NCBI RefSeq assembly: GCF_003569045.1
Contig: NZ_BFCB01000002.1
Span: 434,001-498,000, forward strand
Direction: 5' to 3'
DNA: 64,000 nt
Origin: Aggregatilinea lenta
GTDB taxonomy: Bacteria > Chloroflexota > Anaerolineae > Aggregatilineales > Aggregatilineaceae
Shown: positions 25,636-34,891 of the stretch, piece after piece
Layout of the letters: every line of letters begins with the position of its first letter
Numbering within the stretch: the first letter of the stretch is position 1
The notes under the pieces: model-generated
Database searches by the model: none
The model's input: the letters and a program-made list of their open reading frames with translations, nothing else
Told to the model about the DNA's origin: nothing
Program-made: the position numbers and the translations under genes

Positions 25636-25644
25636 ATTATACCA
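25636..25644 (-). promoter_or_regulatory. Extended -10 giving a leaderless fhaA mRNA
   Basis: On the minus strand TGG-TATAAT, a perfect extended -10, ends 7 bases before the fhaA ATG. Transcription should start at the A of the ATG or within a base or two, so no ribosome site can be carried. Confidence 0.65.
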
Positions 25645-25810
25645 GTTCCGCCGTGCAAGACGACACCCACGCCGGGCACGGTTTCCCTCCGCACACGACG
25701 ATTGCACCGCGCCCGCCTGACACGCGTCTGACAGGCGCATAACCACACGGTTAGAGCATGTACAACGGTGACCGGAAGTGCACAGTCCTCGTGCGGCTTT
25801 GAGCCAGAGA

Positions 25811-25846
25811 CAAAAAGCAGGGCGGGTCTGTGGCCCGCCCGATTTT
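25811..25846 (-). terminator. Hairpin terminator after the M23 peptidase gene
   Basis: GGGCGGG (25820-25826) pairs with CCCGCCC (25834-25840). On the minus strand it is followed by TGCTTTTTG, and on the plus strand by GATTTTAT. It lies 43 bases past the M23 gene stop. The rest of the gap to fhaA shows no gene. Confidence 0.65.
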
Positions 25847-25882
25847 ATGTCCCTTTGCACCCCAACAAACAACCGTCCCGCG

Positions 25883-27718
25883 TCAGTCGCGCTTGGCAGG
25901 CCGGTTGTTCTTGATGAAGTCCTGCGGATCGATGTAGTGCTGAAGCAGCAGGTCGCGGTTCATGCCCGGCCAGTGCCACGGCTGCGTGGACAGGATGCTC
26001 GTCGGGCTGAGGTCGAAGTGCAGGTGATAGGCGTACAGTCCCTCGCCGTTGCCGACGTTGGAGATCTGCTGGCCGCGCACGACGCGATCGCCAACCTTGA
26101 CCTTCATGCTCTCGACGTGCGCGTACCGCCCGTACAACACCTGCCCGGTCGTGATCAAGGGGTCGTGCCGGATCACGATGATGTTGCCCCAGCCTGCCAC
26201 GCGATTCGCGTAGGTCACCACGCCCGAGGCCGCCGCCGACACGGGGCTGTGCTTGTCCGAGTCCCAGTACGGCGAGTTGAGGTTCAGGTCCACACCGGTG
26301 TGATACGCCTGGCTCGACGTGCCCTGGCGGTAGAGCCGCGCGAAGCCGGTCGCGTCGAACCACTTACCAGGCCACACTTCCGCAGCGGCCCGCTCGGAAG
26401 CGGTGCCGGTCGGCACGTCATAGCCATCCGCGAGATACTTGTTGGTCGGCGTGATGCCCACGATCTGACGCCAGCGCACCGCGTCGATCGCGATCTCCTT
26501 GTCGGATTCGCCCGTCAGGTCGTTGAGGAACACGATCCCGGCCTGGGCGTTGTTGGCGTCGAACTGGTACGTGCCCAACGGCACCCACACGTTGTAATAC
26601 GGGTCCTGGCGGATCGGGATCTCAAGCTCTGAGGACGTGCCCAGCACGCCGTGCAGCTTGAAGCGCGCGTTACCGGTCGTGGCGTGCCGCGCCGGGACGA
26701 ATACAGAGACCTCGTACCAGCCGCTCGCCACCAAATCCGGGTCCCACCGCGCCCAGACGGTGCTGGCCTGGGTCGCCGTCGTCTTATACTTGACGTTCCA
26801 GCCCCACGTGCCTTTGAACGAGCTGAGCAGCGTGTCGGCGTCCTGACCGGTGTACGATCCCTGGCTGTAACGCGCGCTGTCCGGCGTCACGACGACCTCG
26901 ATTCCGTAGCGCCCCCCGCTGGGGGTCGGCTCGGTCGGCGTGGTGTCGTCCACTTCCAGCGACGTGTTGATCGCCGGGAATTCTACCGGGCCGATCACGC
27001 CGAAGCGCCACCAGCTGATGCCGGTCGCCTTATAGGTCTTGACCACCAGATCGCTGGCCGCAGCCATCTCGTCACGCGGGGCCGAGCCGGGAAACACCGG
27101 CAGCACCGGCACGCCGTAATTGCCCCAGGTCTCGAAGCCCTCTTTGAGCACTTCCTGGTAGGGGCGTTGGAACGTCTCCCAATAGAGTTGGAGGTGCACG
27201 CTGTTGATGAAGGGCCGCCACTCGTCGGGGTAAATGCGCGGCTTGTGCTGCGGGCGCGGATCGACTGCCATCCCGATGTGGAAACGGCCCCCAACCCCGC
27301 GCCGGATGCGCGTCATCAGCGGGCGGATCGGGTCTTTGCCCACAGTCCAGAAGCCGGAATACGGTTCGACGTCGAGCACCATCGACTTGACGCCCGGACG
27401 GTTGCACACCTCGATGATCCGGTCCGCTTCGGCGGTGATGTTCTGGCCCTTGACCACGGCCCACGCGTGGAACTCGATCCCGCTGGCGGAGAGAATGCGC
27501 ACCCACTTGTCCACACTGGCCACGCCATCAATCGCCAGGTCACGATCGGTGTCGAACTCCCCCATCCAGTTTTCGCCATCGCTGGTCTTGACCCAGAACT
27601 GGGTGACGTTGGGAACCCACTGCTTGATCGTGCGGACCACGTCTTCAATGGTCTCCTCGGAAATCGAGTTACCCTTCCAGTGCCAGATCGCAATCTTTCC
27701 GTCGTACGGCGTCGCCAT
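25883..27718 (-). CDS. Barrel plus M23 peptidase protein (putative peptidoglycan hydrolase)
   Basis: 611 residues, three parts. Residues 1-255 look like a TIM-barrel hydrolase, with IAIWHWKG, FWVKTSDGENW and a strand ending VLDVEPY (Asp116, Glu118), resembling GH25-like or GHL barrels. Residues about 270-420 form a beta-sandwich like the golvesin/Xly-type carbohydrate-associated domain (GWYEVSVFVPARHATTGNARF). Residues 455-611 are an M23 endopeptidase with all ligands: H473 and D477 in HTGVDLN, H534 in GRYAHVES and H567 in YHLHFDLS. There is no signal peptide or membrane anchor, although the substrate should be extracellular. The ATG is preceded by GGAG. A dual glycan/peptide hydrolase is inference. 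Confidence 0.82.
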   Translation of the reverse strand: MATPYDGKIAIWHWKGNSISEETIEDVVRTIKQWVPNVTQFWVKTSDGENWMGEFDTDRDLAIDGVASVDKWVRILSASGIEFHAWAVVKGQNITAEADRIIEVCNRPGVKSMVLDVEPYSGFWTVGKDPIRPLMTRIRRGVGGRFHIGMAVDPRPQHKPRIYPDEWRPFINSVHLQLYWETFQRPYQEVLKEGFETWGNYGVPVLPVFPGSAPRDEMAAASDLVVKTYKATGISWWRFGVIGPVEFPAINTSLEVDDTTPTEPTPSGGRYGIEVVVTPDSARYSQGSYTGQDADTLLSSFKGTWGWNVKYKTTATQASTVWARWDPDLVASGWYEVSVFVPARHATTGNARFKLHGVLGTSSELEIPIRQDPYYNVWVPLGTYQFDANNAQAGIVFLNDLTGESDKEIAIDAVRWRQIVGITPTNKYLADGYDVPTGTASERAAAEVWPGKWFDATGFARLYRQGTSSQAYHTGVDLNLNSPYWDSDKHSPVSAAASGVVTYANRVAGWGNIIVIRHDPLITTGQVLYGRYAHVESMKVKVGDRVVRGQQISNVGNGEGLYAYHLHFDLSPTSILSTQPWHWPGMNRDLLLQHYIDPQDFIKNNRPAKRD

Positions 27719-27880
27719 AGTGCCCGCTCCTTCTGCTCTCAGAAGCTCACATCAGCTCTATCTACATAAATGCCCTACGGTAAAGTCTAGGCGATTTCAT
27801 GCCTCAATGCGTAGCATAGTGGAAATCATTTATAGGGGCGAATGGCGCGCTGCCCTGCCCCGTGTGGGGCATTGCGCCGT

Positions 27881-27922
27881 AAAACACACGCGCCCACGAC
27901 CTTGTGCAAAGGCGTGGGCGCG
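27881..27922 (-). terminator. Hairpin terminator after the SufT-like gene
   Basis: Arms CGCGCCCACG (27889-27898) and CGTGGGCGCG (27913-27922) form a perfect 10-bp stem. On the minus strand it is followed by TGTGTTTTACG. It lies 13 bases past the gene stop. Confidence 0.7.
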
Positions 27923-27935
27923 GCAGTGAGCCGGT

Positions 27936-28283
27936 CTAGAAAAGGCCCCAGTTGTCCAATACGCCGTCTTCGGCCATAGACGGGTCCCACATTCCCATGC
28001 CAAGCTCGATGGTCGTGGGCAGACCGAGCGTGTCCTGGCCTTTGCGCCGCGCCGCTTCGAGCAACTGCGGCGCGTAGGGGCAGAACGGCGTCGTCATCAG
28101 CATCACGATGTGCAGGCGGTCGTCCTGCACCTGAACTTCGCGAATCAGCCCCAGCTCGACCACACTCAGGCCAATCTCAGGATCGTAGACTTCGCGCAGT
28201 GCGGTTAGCACCAGATCCTGTTTGGCTTCGACCGACATCGTTTCGGGGGTCTGGCTCGCCTGAGCCTGGGTTTCATCAGCCAT
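27936..28283 (-). CDS. MIP18/DUF59 family Fe-S assembly protein (SufT-like)
   Basis: 115 residues from ATG 28283, with GAAGGGA upstream. The DUF59 fold is plain: LTALREVYDPEIGLSVVELGLI (28-49), then VQDDRLHIVMLMTTPFCPYAPQL with the one conserved Cys, and ELGMGMWDPSMAEDG. SufT-type proteins help load or deliver Fe-S clusters. The gene is divergent from sufCBD across a 400-base promoter region, which supports the Fe-S role. The C-terminus DNWGLF resembles stand-alone SufT-like members rather than PaaD (which carries extra C-terminal cysteines). Confidence 0.85.
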   Translation of the reverse strand: MADETQAQASQTPETMSVEAKQDLVLTALREVYDPEIGLSVVELGLIREVQVQDDRLHIVMLMTTPFCPYAPQLLEAARRKGQDTLGLPTTIELGMGMWDPSMAEDGVLDNWGLF

Positions 28284-28685
28284 GATACATCTTCCCTTCT
28301 CGCCAACACGGTGAATCTCGTGCCACGCGGCACGATGAGCGTACACGGGGAGTCAGAGCGCCGGATGCGCGTGCACAAAGTATAGACCGCCCCTTCCCGA
28401 ACTGCCAGTGTCCGCGCGGCTCCCGCCGCCTATTAACGATTTACTTATGATTCTCTCATAACCTGTGTCAGATCAGGGTTTGCGCAGCGATCTGGGTTCT
28501 AATCTTGGCAATTTATAAGATAAATGTCTATTTTATTGACCCGTCGCTCGGCGAAGTGTTATACTTATCACAGAATCATTGCAAAACGTTCTCAATTGGG
28601 GCAAACTCAAGCGTCGGAAATCTTCCGCTATTTTGGACGTTTGCAACGCCAATCGCGAGCACTGTAGAGAGGGAATATCGCAACA
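28284..28685. other. Divergent intergenic region between sufT-like gene and sufC
   Basis: 402 bases without a gene. The stretch 28430-28600 is clearly more AT-rich than its surroundings and holds the suf promoter (28536-28565). A candidate sensor site for a SufR/IscR-type repressor could be expected here, but I see no convincing dyad. Confidence 0.5.
28536..28565 (+). promoter_or_regulatory. Promoter of the suf operon
   Basis: TTGACC (28536-28541), an 18-base spacer and extended -10 TGT-TATACT (28557-28565). The start site would be near 28572, giving a leader of about 114 bases before sufC. This is the best two-box promoter in the window. Confidence 0.65.
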
Positions 28686-29462
28686 ATGGGTGCAGCGCTA
28701 GAAATTCGAAATCTCCACGCCAGCGTGGAAGGGCAGCCCATCCTCAAGGGTGTGAATTTGACCGTCAAGCAGGGCGAAACCCATGCATTGATGGGTCCCA
28801 ACGGCTCAGGCAAGAGCACCCTGGCTAATGTCTTGATGGGCAATCCAGTCTATGAAGTCACCGCAGGCCAGGTCATCTTTGACGGCGTCGACATTCTGGA
28901 TCTTGAACCCGACGAGCGCAGCCGTATGGGCCTATTTTTGGCCTTTCAGTACCCGGTGGCCATCCCCGGCGTGACGCTGGCGAACTTCTTGCGCAATGCG
29001 CTCAACGCCCGCCGCAAAGAAGAAAATCCCGACGACAAGGGCATCCCGATCCCGGCGTTCCGCAAGCTGATGATCGAAAAGATGGACATGCTGTTGATGG
29101 ACCACGACTTCGCGGGCCGCTACCTGAACGAAGGCTTTTCGGGTGGCGAGAAGAAGCGCGCGGAAATTTTGCAGATGGCGATCCTGGAGCCGCGCATCGC
29201 CGTGATGGACGAGACCGACTCTGGCCTGGACATCGACGCGCTGCGTATCGTGTCCGAGGGCGTGAACAAGCTCAGTGGGCCGGACCTGGGCGTGCTGGTC
29301 ATCACGCACTACCAGCGCATCCTGAACTACATTAAGCCGCAGTTCGTGCATATCATGCTCGACGGGCGCATTGTTGAATCCGGTGGGGCGGAGCTGGCGC
29401 TCCAGCTCGAAGAGCAGGGCTACGACTGGGTGCGCGAGCAGCAGGACAGCCCATCCGCCTAG
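28686..29462 (+). CDS. sufC: Fe-S cluster assembly ATPase SufC
   Basis: 258 residues. ABC ATPase with Walker [11 protein letters not shown]-loop [10 protein letters not shown], the SufC-type signature [13 protein letters not shown], Walker [12 protein letters not shown] and H-loop VITHYQRI. SufC drives conformational change in the SufBC2D scaffold on which Fe-S clusters are built in the cytoplasm. GAGGG lies about 11 bases upstream. It is the first gene of sufC-sufB-sufD, spaced 66 and 150 bases. Confidence 0.97.
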   Translation: MGAALEIRNLHASVEGQPILKGVNLTVKQGETHALMGPNGSGKSTLANVLMGNPVYEVTAGQVIFDGVDILDLEPDERSRMGLFLAFQYPVAIPGVTLANFLRNALNARRKEENPDDKGIPIPAFRKLMIEKMDMLLMDHDFAGRYLNEGFSGGEKKRAEILQMAILEPRIAVMDETDSGLDIDALRIVSEGVNKLSGPDLGVLVITHYQRILNYIKPQFVHIMLDGRIVESGGAELALQLEEQGYDWVREQQDSPSA

Positions 29463-29528
29463 CGGTCGGCTGCCCTCAACCCGACTTTCCGACCGACGTC
29501 AGACCATCGCCGCTAAGGAGATGACACA

Positions 29529-30947
29529 GTGACTCTGAGCGATCAAGAACAAGTGAAGGGCATCCGCGAAGCCTATGACGAAGAATACGGCTTCAGCGAC
29601 CCTGATTCCTATGTATTCAAGACCCGCAAGGGTCTGGACGCGGACGTCGTGGCCCAGATCAGTGAGGCCAAGAACGAGCCGCAGTGGATGCGCGACTATC
29701 GACTGAACGCGCTGAAAATCTACCAAAGCAAGCCCATTCCCACGTGGGGGCCGGATCTGTCCGGCCTGCGCGAAGAGGAAATTTACTACTACGTGCGCCC
29801 GGCAGACAAAGAGGGCCGCACCTGGGATGATGTGCCCGCCAATATCAAGAAGACGTTCGACCGGTTGGGCATCCCCGAAGCCGAGCAGAAGTTCCTGGCG
29901 GGTGCGGGCGCGCAGTACGACTCGGAAATGGTCTACCATCGCATCCGCGAAGAACTCGAATCGCAGGGTGTGATCTTCAAGAGCATCGACGTCGCCCTGC
30001 ACGAAAACGAGGACCTGTTTAAGGAATATTTCGGCACGGTCATCCCGGCTCACGACAACAAGTACGCCGCGTTGAACTCGGCAGTGTGGTCCGGCGGATC
30101 GTTCATCTACGTGCCGCCGGGGGTGAAGATCGAAATGCCGCTCCAGGCGTACTTCCGCCTGAACACGGCCAGCATCGGCCAGTTCGAGCGCACGATCATC
30201 ATCGTGGACGAAGGCGCATTCCTGCACTACGTCGAAGGCTGCACCGCGCCCAGCTATACCACCGAAAGTCTGCACAGTGGTGTGATCGAAGTGGTCGTGA
30301 AGCGCGGCGGACGCTCGCGCTACACCACGATCCAGAACTGGTCCGACAACGTCTATAACCTCGTGACGCAGCGTGCCCAGGTCTACGGCGACGCCAGCCA
30401 CGAGTGGGTGGACGCCAACATGGGCAGCAAGATCACCATGAAGTACCCGTCCATCTACCTGATGGAGCCGGGCGCGCATGGCGAGGTGCTGTCGATTGCC
30501 TTCGCGGGCAAGGGCCAGATCCAGGACGCGGGCGGTAAGGCCGTGCACGTCGCGCCGCACACGTCCAGCCAGATCATCAGCAAGTCGATCTGCAAGGACG
30601 GCGGACGCAGCAGCTATCGCGGCCTGCTCAAGGTCTACCCGAATGCGGAAGACTGCAAGAGCACCGTGGTCTGCGACGCGCTGCTGCTGGACGATCACAG
30701 CGAGTCCGACACGTACCCGTACATCGAGATCGAAAGCCCGCGTGTGACCGTCGGCCACGAGGCAACCGTCAGCAAGGTCGGCGACGACCAGATCTTCTAC
30801 CTGATGAGCCGTGGCATGACCGAAGACGACGCGAACGCGATGATCGTCAATGGCTTCCTGGAGCCGCTCACCAAAGAGCTGCCGATGGAATACAGCATCG
30901 AGATGAACCGCCTGATCCGGCTGCAAATGGAAGGTTCCATCGGCTAG
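29529..30947 (+). CDS. sufB: Fe-S cluster assembly scaffold SufB
   Basis: 472 residues from GTG 29529, with AAGGAG 8 bases upstream. Typical SufB: EPQWMRDYRLNALKIY (51-66), DLSGLREEEIYYY, SGGSFIYVPPGVKIEMPLQA, FLHYVEGCTAP with a conserved Cys, NWSDNVYNLVTQRA and the C-terminal YLMSRGMTEDDANAMIVNGF. The beta-helix core forms the scaffold with SufD and accepts sulfur from SufS/SufU. Full length, no anomalies. Confidence 0.97.
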   Translation: MTLSDQEQVKGIREAYDEEYGFSDPDSYVFKTRKGLDADVVAQISEAKNEPQWMRDYRLNALKIYQSKPIPTWGPDLSGLREEEIYYYVRPADKEGRTWDDVPANIKKTFDRLGIPEAEQKFLAGAGAQYDSEMVYHRIREELESQGVIFKSIDVALHENEDLFKEYFGTVIPAHDNKYAALNSAVWSGGSFIYVPPGVKIEMPLQAYFRLNTASIGQFERTIIIVDEGAFLHYVEGCTAPSYTTESLHSGVIEVVVKRGGRSRYTTIQNWSDNVYNLVTQRAQVYGDASHEWVDANMGSKITMKYPSIYLMEPGAHGEVLSIAFAGKGQIQDAGGKAVHVAPHTSSQIISKSICKDGGRSSYRGLLKVYPNAEDCKSTVVCDALLLDDHSESDTYPYIEIESPRVTVGHEATVSKVGDDQIFYLMSRGMTEDDANAMIVNGFLEPLTKELPMEYSIEMNRLIRLQMEGSIG

Positions 30948-30977
30948 GGACGAGCGCGAGACGCACAGCAACCCACC

Positions 30978-31008
30978 GTAGGGGCGTATGCAACGAATAC
31001 GCCCCTAC
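30978..31008. repeat. Family B palindrome between sufB and sufD
   Basis: GTAGGGGCG (30978-30986) and CGCCCCTAC (31000-31008) around TATGCAACGAATA. It could form a strong hairpin in the suf mRNA and attenuate sufD or protect the upstream message. Confidence 0.85.
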
Positions 31009-31097
31009 GCCTGTACCACACCCAAACCGGAACACAGCGGGACGGCACCGTCCCGATGCACTATGCTGGACCTGATGAGCAAAGAGAGGTAGGACAA

Positions 31098-32435
31098 GTG
31101 GCAACCCGCCGTCGTGCTGTACGAGATTTTGTAGCGCCGCCGTTCACCCGCGCCGATGTGGAGGCGGTGAGTGCGCGCTTTAATGAGCCGGACTGGCTGC
31201 GCGAGATGCGCCTGAATGCCTGGGACCTGTACGAGTCGCTGCCCATGCCCACCACGCAGGTTGAAGCGTGGCGGCGCACCGATTACCGCCACATCAACTG
31301 GGACACGGCGGGCGTGCTCGTCTCGGCGGACGGCAGCCGGTTCGAGGCCATTCCCGAAGCGAACCGTCGCCCCCTGCTGGGCGATGACCAGGGCGCGATG
31401 ATCGCGTTCGTGGATGGCGAATGCGTGCACCACGAGGTCAACGAGTCGCTGGCAAGCCAGGGCGTGATCTTCATGGATCTGCATCAGGCCGCCGCCGAGC
31501 ACGCCGATCTCGTCAAGGAGCACCTTTTCACGCACGCCGTCCTGCCCAGCGCGGACAAGTTCGCGGCGCTCAACGCGGCGCTGTGGACGCACGGCGTCTT
31601 CCTGTACGTGCCGCGCGGCAAGGCCGTTACGCTGCCCGCGCACAGCATTTTCTACAACACGCAAGTCGGCGCGACGCTGGGACATATCCTCGTCGTGCTG
31701 GATGAAGGCGCGCAAATCGATTACCTGCACGAGAGTCTCTCGCCGGACATGGACCAGGACGCGAGCTACGTCGGTGCGACGGAGCTGATCCTGAAAGACG
31801 GCGCGAACCTGCGCTTCGTCAACTTGCAGGACTGGGGCGACGGCATGTTCGAGTTCAGCCACCAGCGCGCACGCGTCGCGAACGACGGCCAGCTCGACTG
31901 GGTCACCGGCCAAATGGGCGGCAAACTGGTCAAGGCGTTCATGGAGATCGATCTGGACGGCAAAGGCAGTTGGGGCCGTATGAGCGGCGTGTACTTCCCG
32001 GCGGGCAGCCAGTTCTTCGACCTTGACACGCAGCAGAATCACAACGCGCCGAATACCACGTCCGACCTGCTGTACAAGGGCGTGCTGAAGGATAAGGCGC
32101 GCACCGTGTGGCAGGGCATGATCAAGGCGCTGCCCGGCGCGCAGAAGACGGACGGCTTCCAGGCCAACCGCAACATGCTCATGAGCGACGACGCCCGCGC
32201 CGACAGCATCCCCGGCCTGGAGATCCAGGCGGACGACGTGCGCTGCACGCATGCTTCCGCAACCGGGCAGATCGAGGAAGAGCTGCTGTTTTACCTCATG
32301 GCGCGCGGCATCCCGCGTAAGGACGCGGAAAAGCTGGTCGTGGACGGCTTCTTCGTGCCGGTCCTGGACCGCATCCCGTTCGAGAACGTGCGCGAGCGTA
32401 TGATGGCGTACATCGAGCGGAAACTTTTAGCGTAG
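31098..32435 (+). CDS. sufD: Fe-S cluster assembly protein SufD
   Basis: 445 residues from GTG 31098, chosen because AGGTAGG is correctly spaced and because the longer form adds only unrelated residues. SufD features: NEPDWLREMRLNAWDLYESL, WRRTDYRHINWD, LHESLSPDMDQD, DLDTQQNHNAPNTTSDLLYKG, FQANRNMLMSDDARADSIPG and YLMARGIPRKDAEKLVVDGF. It pairs with SufB in the SufBC2D complex. An oxidative-stress-type Fe-S system is complete here with sufC, sufB, sufS and sufU. Confidence 0.96.
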   Translation: MATRRRAVRDFVAPPFTRADVEAVSARFNEPDWLREMRLNAWDLYESLPMPTTQVEAWRRTDYRHINWDTAGVLVSADGSRFEAIPEANRRPLLGDDQGAMIAFVDGECVHHEVNESLASQGVIFMDLHQAAAEHADLVKEHLFTHAVLPSADKFAALNAALWTHGVFLYVPRGKAVTLPAHSIFYNTQVGATLGHILVVLDEGAQIDYLHESLSPDMDQDASYVGATELILKDGANLRFVNLQDWGDGMFEFSHQRARVANDGQLDWVTGQMGGKLVKAFMEIDLDGKGSWGRMSGVYFPAGSQFFDLDTQQNHNAPNTTSDLLYKGVLKDKARTVWQGMIKALPGAQKTDGFQANRNMLMSDDARADSIPGLEIQADDVRCTHASATGQIEEELLFYLMARGIPRKDAEKLVVDGFFVPVLDRIPFENVRERMMAYIERKLLA

Positions 32436-32462
32436 GGCAGCACGCATAAAGTTGAGTTGCGA

Positions 32463-32500
32463 CAGGGGCGATTCCAAACGGAATCGTCCCTGTTTTTTAG
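32463..32500 (+). terminator. Terminator after sufD (family B hairpin plus T-run)
   Basis: CAGGGGCGATTCC (32463-32475) and GGAATCGTCCCTG (32480-32492) pair with one G-T, followed by TTTTTTAG. This family B-like palindrome clearly serves as an intrinsic terminator. Confidence 0.85.
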
Positions 32501-33194
32501 CGCATAATCGCCAGTCCTAAAAGTAACAGGATGCCAGCCGGAAACAACCGCGCGGCCCATCTATCCTGTTCTTCGGACGATTTCCGAAAAACGATAGCAC
32601 CGCTTGCAAGGCGGGCTAACGCAGCTACAAGGAGAAAGGATGTTTCAGGCAACCCCGAACATGCGACAGACAAAATCAAAATCACCGTTGTGGCAACAAT
32701 CGTCCAGACGCACCCCAATCCAGTTGGGAACAAGGTAGAAAAGTCAAACCAGACGACAGCGGTTGCCACACCTGCCCCCCAGAGCGCGCCCACGACTGCG
32801 CTACGCAAAGCGACGCCCGGCCCGTAGGCGATGAGGCTGTAACGAACAGCGCGACAGCCACGAATAACGCGGTCCGACATTGAAGTTCAGGTTCTTCATT
32901 GTCAAAAAAGTAGTAGTGGCGCAGCGGTAGATCCCTGGCATCCAGATTAATGCGAGTTCCAGACTGATCGACACGCCGCTGCATTTGGACGGCCAACTGC
33001 TGGCTGGGTCGTCCAACAAATGCGATGAGCACTCCGAACACGACGCCGATCTCGATGACAGTAAGGAAGCGGGAAACGTCATGCGGAGCGAGCAGATTTG
33101 TCCCCAGGCACAGCGCAAGCAGGATCAGACCCAGGGCAGCATTCCGCGCCGTCCGCCGCGGTGACGCAACAAAAGGGACGCGCAGAAGAGGCAT
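32497..33194 (-). pseudogene. Membrane protein gene apparently broken by a frameshift
   Basis: Starting at ATG 33194 the frame encodes a basic N-terminus, two hydrophobic segments (ARNAALGLILLALCLGTNLL and VIEIGVVFGVLIAFV), a hydrophilic part ending FFDNEEPELQCRT, and a segment TALFVAVALFVTAS, after which it turns into low-quality sequence. Good membrane sequence resumes in another frame from about 32845 (LIAYGPGVALRSAVVGALWG) to the stop at 32497. I read this as one gene with a frameshift near 32840-32860, though two overlapping genes cannot be ruled out. No family is recognised. Base composition is lower in GC than the flanking suf genes. Confidence 0.45.
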
Positions 33195-33259
33195 TACTTT
33201 GGCGAGTGATTTGTTCAACAGCGTGGTCTCCGAAACACTATCCGATGGTTTCGCTCCAG

Positions 33260-33445
33260 TTAGCTTCGCTTCGTGCGATAAAACGCTGCCCACACAATCA
33301 GATTGAGTACAGTCAGGGCCACGACGATACACAAAAGCGCTGCCCGATCTCGATTGACCCAAACCAGGAATATCAGCAGAGATGCCAGCAGAGAGTAACC
33401 GAGTGCACTGCTAAGGCGATTCCTCTTTTGTTCGCGCACCCCCAT
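33260..33445 (-). CDS. Small two-helix membrane protein, hypothetical
   Basis: 61 residues with two hydrophobic segments, YSLLASLLIFLVWV (18-31) and LLCIVVALTVLNLIVWAAFY (37-56), and a basic tail. It ends just before the broken membrane gene on the same strand, with GGAG following its stop, so the two look like parts of one small operon. No family recognised; could be a decayed remnant. Confidence 0.4.
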   Translation of the reverse strand: MGVREQKRNRLSSALGYSLLASLLIFLVWVNRDRAALLCIVVALTVLNLIVWAAFYRTKRS

Positions 33446-33617
33446 TCCCCTTTTTTAATGCCACTCGTCATTTAATTTATTGCTGGAAATTACTGCCGCA
33501 CGCGATACACTTAGGGCATAGTATGCGCCCGGCGACAATGCATCGCCATCCCACTACTGCCGCACCGTGACACCGCCGCCCGCGCAGCGACCATTCGAAA
33601 GGTTAATCGTCACTATC

Positions 33618-34868
33618 ATGACCGACGTCAAGACATCTCCGCTCAACATCGACGCCATCCGGACCGACTTCCCGATCCTGAATCAAGAGGTTCATCCAGG
33701 CAAACGCGTCGTGTTCCTGGATTCCGCCGCGAGCAGCCAGAAGCCGCGCCAGGTCATCGACGCGATGAGCGACTATTACGAGACCAGCCACGCCAACGTG
33801 CACCGGGGCATTCACGTGCTCAGCGAGCGCGCCACCAACGGCTACGAGGGCGCGCGCGTCAAGGTGAAGGAGTTCATCAACGCGGCGTCCTCGCGCGAGA
33901 TCATCTACACGCGCAACACCACCGAGAGCATCAACCTCGTCTCTTACACGTGGGGACGCACCAACCTCGGCCCCGGCGACGTGGTCGTGCTGACCGAAAT
34001 GGAGCATCACAGCAACATCGTGCCGTGGCAGATGCTGGCCGCCGAGCGCGGCTTCACGATCCGCTACGTGCCGGTGACGGACAGCGGCGAGCTGGACCTG
34101 GACGCTTACGCGGCCTTGCTGCGCGACGAGCCGGTGAAGCTGGTCGGCGTGGTGCACGTCAGCAACATGCTCGGCACGGTCAACCCGGTCGAGGACATGA
34201 TCGCCCAGGCGCACACGGCGGGCGCGCTGTTCCTGCTCGACGGCGCGCAGAGCGTGCCGCACCTGGCGGTGGACGTGCAGGCGCTGGACGTGGACTTCAT
34301 GGCGTTTTCGGCGCACAAGATGGCCGGACCGACCGGCATCGGCGTGCTGTACGGCAAGCGCGCGCTGCTCGAAGCGATGCCCCCCTTCCTGGGCGGCGGC
34401 GACATGATCAAGCGCGTGACGCTGGAAGGCAGCACCTGGAACACCCTGCCGCACAAGTTCGAGGCCGGGACGCCGTCCATCGCGGAGGCGATCGGGCTGG
34501 GCGCGGCGGTGGATTACCTGCGCGGCGTGGGTATGGACAACGTCCTCGCGCACGAGCGCATCCTGGTCCATTACGCGCTCGACCGGCTGGCGGAAGTCCC
34601 CGGCCTGACGCTGTACGGCCCGGACGCGGACCGGCGCAACGGCGTGGCGACGTTCACGCTCAAGGACATGCACGCGCACGACCTCGCGCAATTGCTCGAC
34701 GCTGAAGGCGTGGCGATCCGCGCGGGGCATCACTGCGCGATGCCGCTGCACCAGCGCTTCGGGATCGCGGCGTCGGCGCGGGCGAGCTTCTACCTGTACA
34801 ACTCCACCCAGGACGTGGACGCGCTGGTGAACGCCATCGAGGTGGCGCGCAAGCGTCTGGGGATGTAG
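33618..34868 (+). CDS. sufS: Cysteine desulfurase SufS
   Basis: 416 residues from ATG 33618; the GTG at 33567 lacks a ribosome site and adds no homology. Class V aminotransferase fold with VVFLDSAASSQKP, SHANVHRGIHVLSERAT, EMEHHSNIVPWQ, DGAQSVPH, PLP lysine in FSAHKMAGPTG and the catalytic Cys in RAGHHCAMPLHQ. The SufS-type Cys context distinguishes it from IscS. It takes sulfur from cysteine and passes it to SufU, encoded 92 bases downstream. A family B palindrome separates the two genes. Confidence 0.96.
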   Translation: MTDVKTSPLNIDAIRTDFPILNQEVHPGKRVVFLDSAASSQKPRQVIDAMSDYYETSHANVHRGIHVLSERATNGYEGARVKVKEFINAASSREIIYTRNTTESINLVSYTWGRTNLGPGDVVVLTEMEHHSNIVPWQMLAAERGFTIRYVPVTDSGELDLDAYAALLRDEPVKLVGVVHVSNMLGTVNPVEDMIAQAHTAGALFLLDGAQSVPHLAVDVQALDVDFMAFSAHKMAGPTGIGVLYGKRALLEAMPPFLGGGDMIKRVTLEGSTWNTLPHKFEAGTPSIAEAIGLGAAVDYLRGVGMDNVLAHERILVHYALDRLAEVPGLTLYGPDADRRNGVATFTLKDMHAHDLAQLLDAEGVAIRAGHHCAMPLHQRFGIAASARASFYLYNSTQDVDALVNAIEVARKRLGM

Positions 34869-34891
34869 CGCACAACGTCAAAAAGTGTCTT

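Noticed and set aside
28284-28685. A riboswitch or SufR/IscR operator in the suf leader
   Set aside because: The region is AT-rich and long enough, but I could not find a convincing dyad or known riboswitch core.
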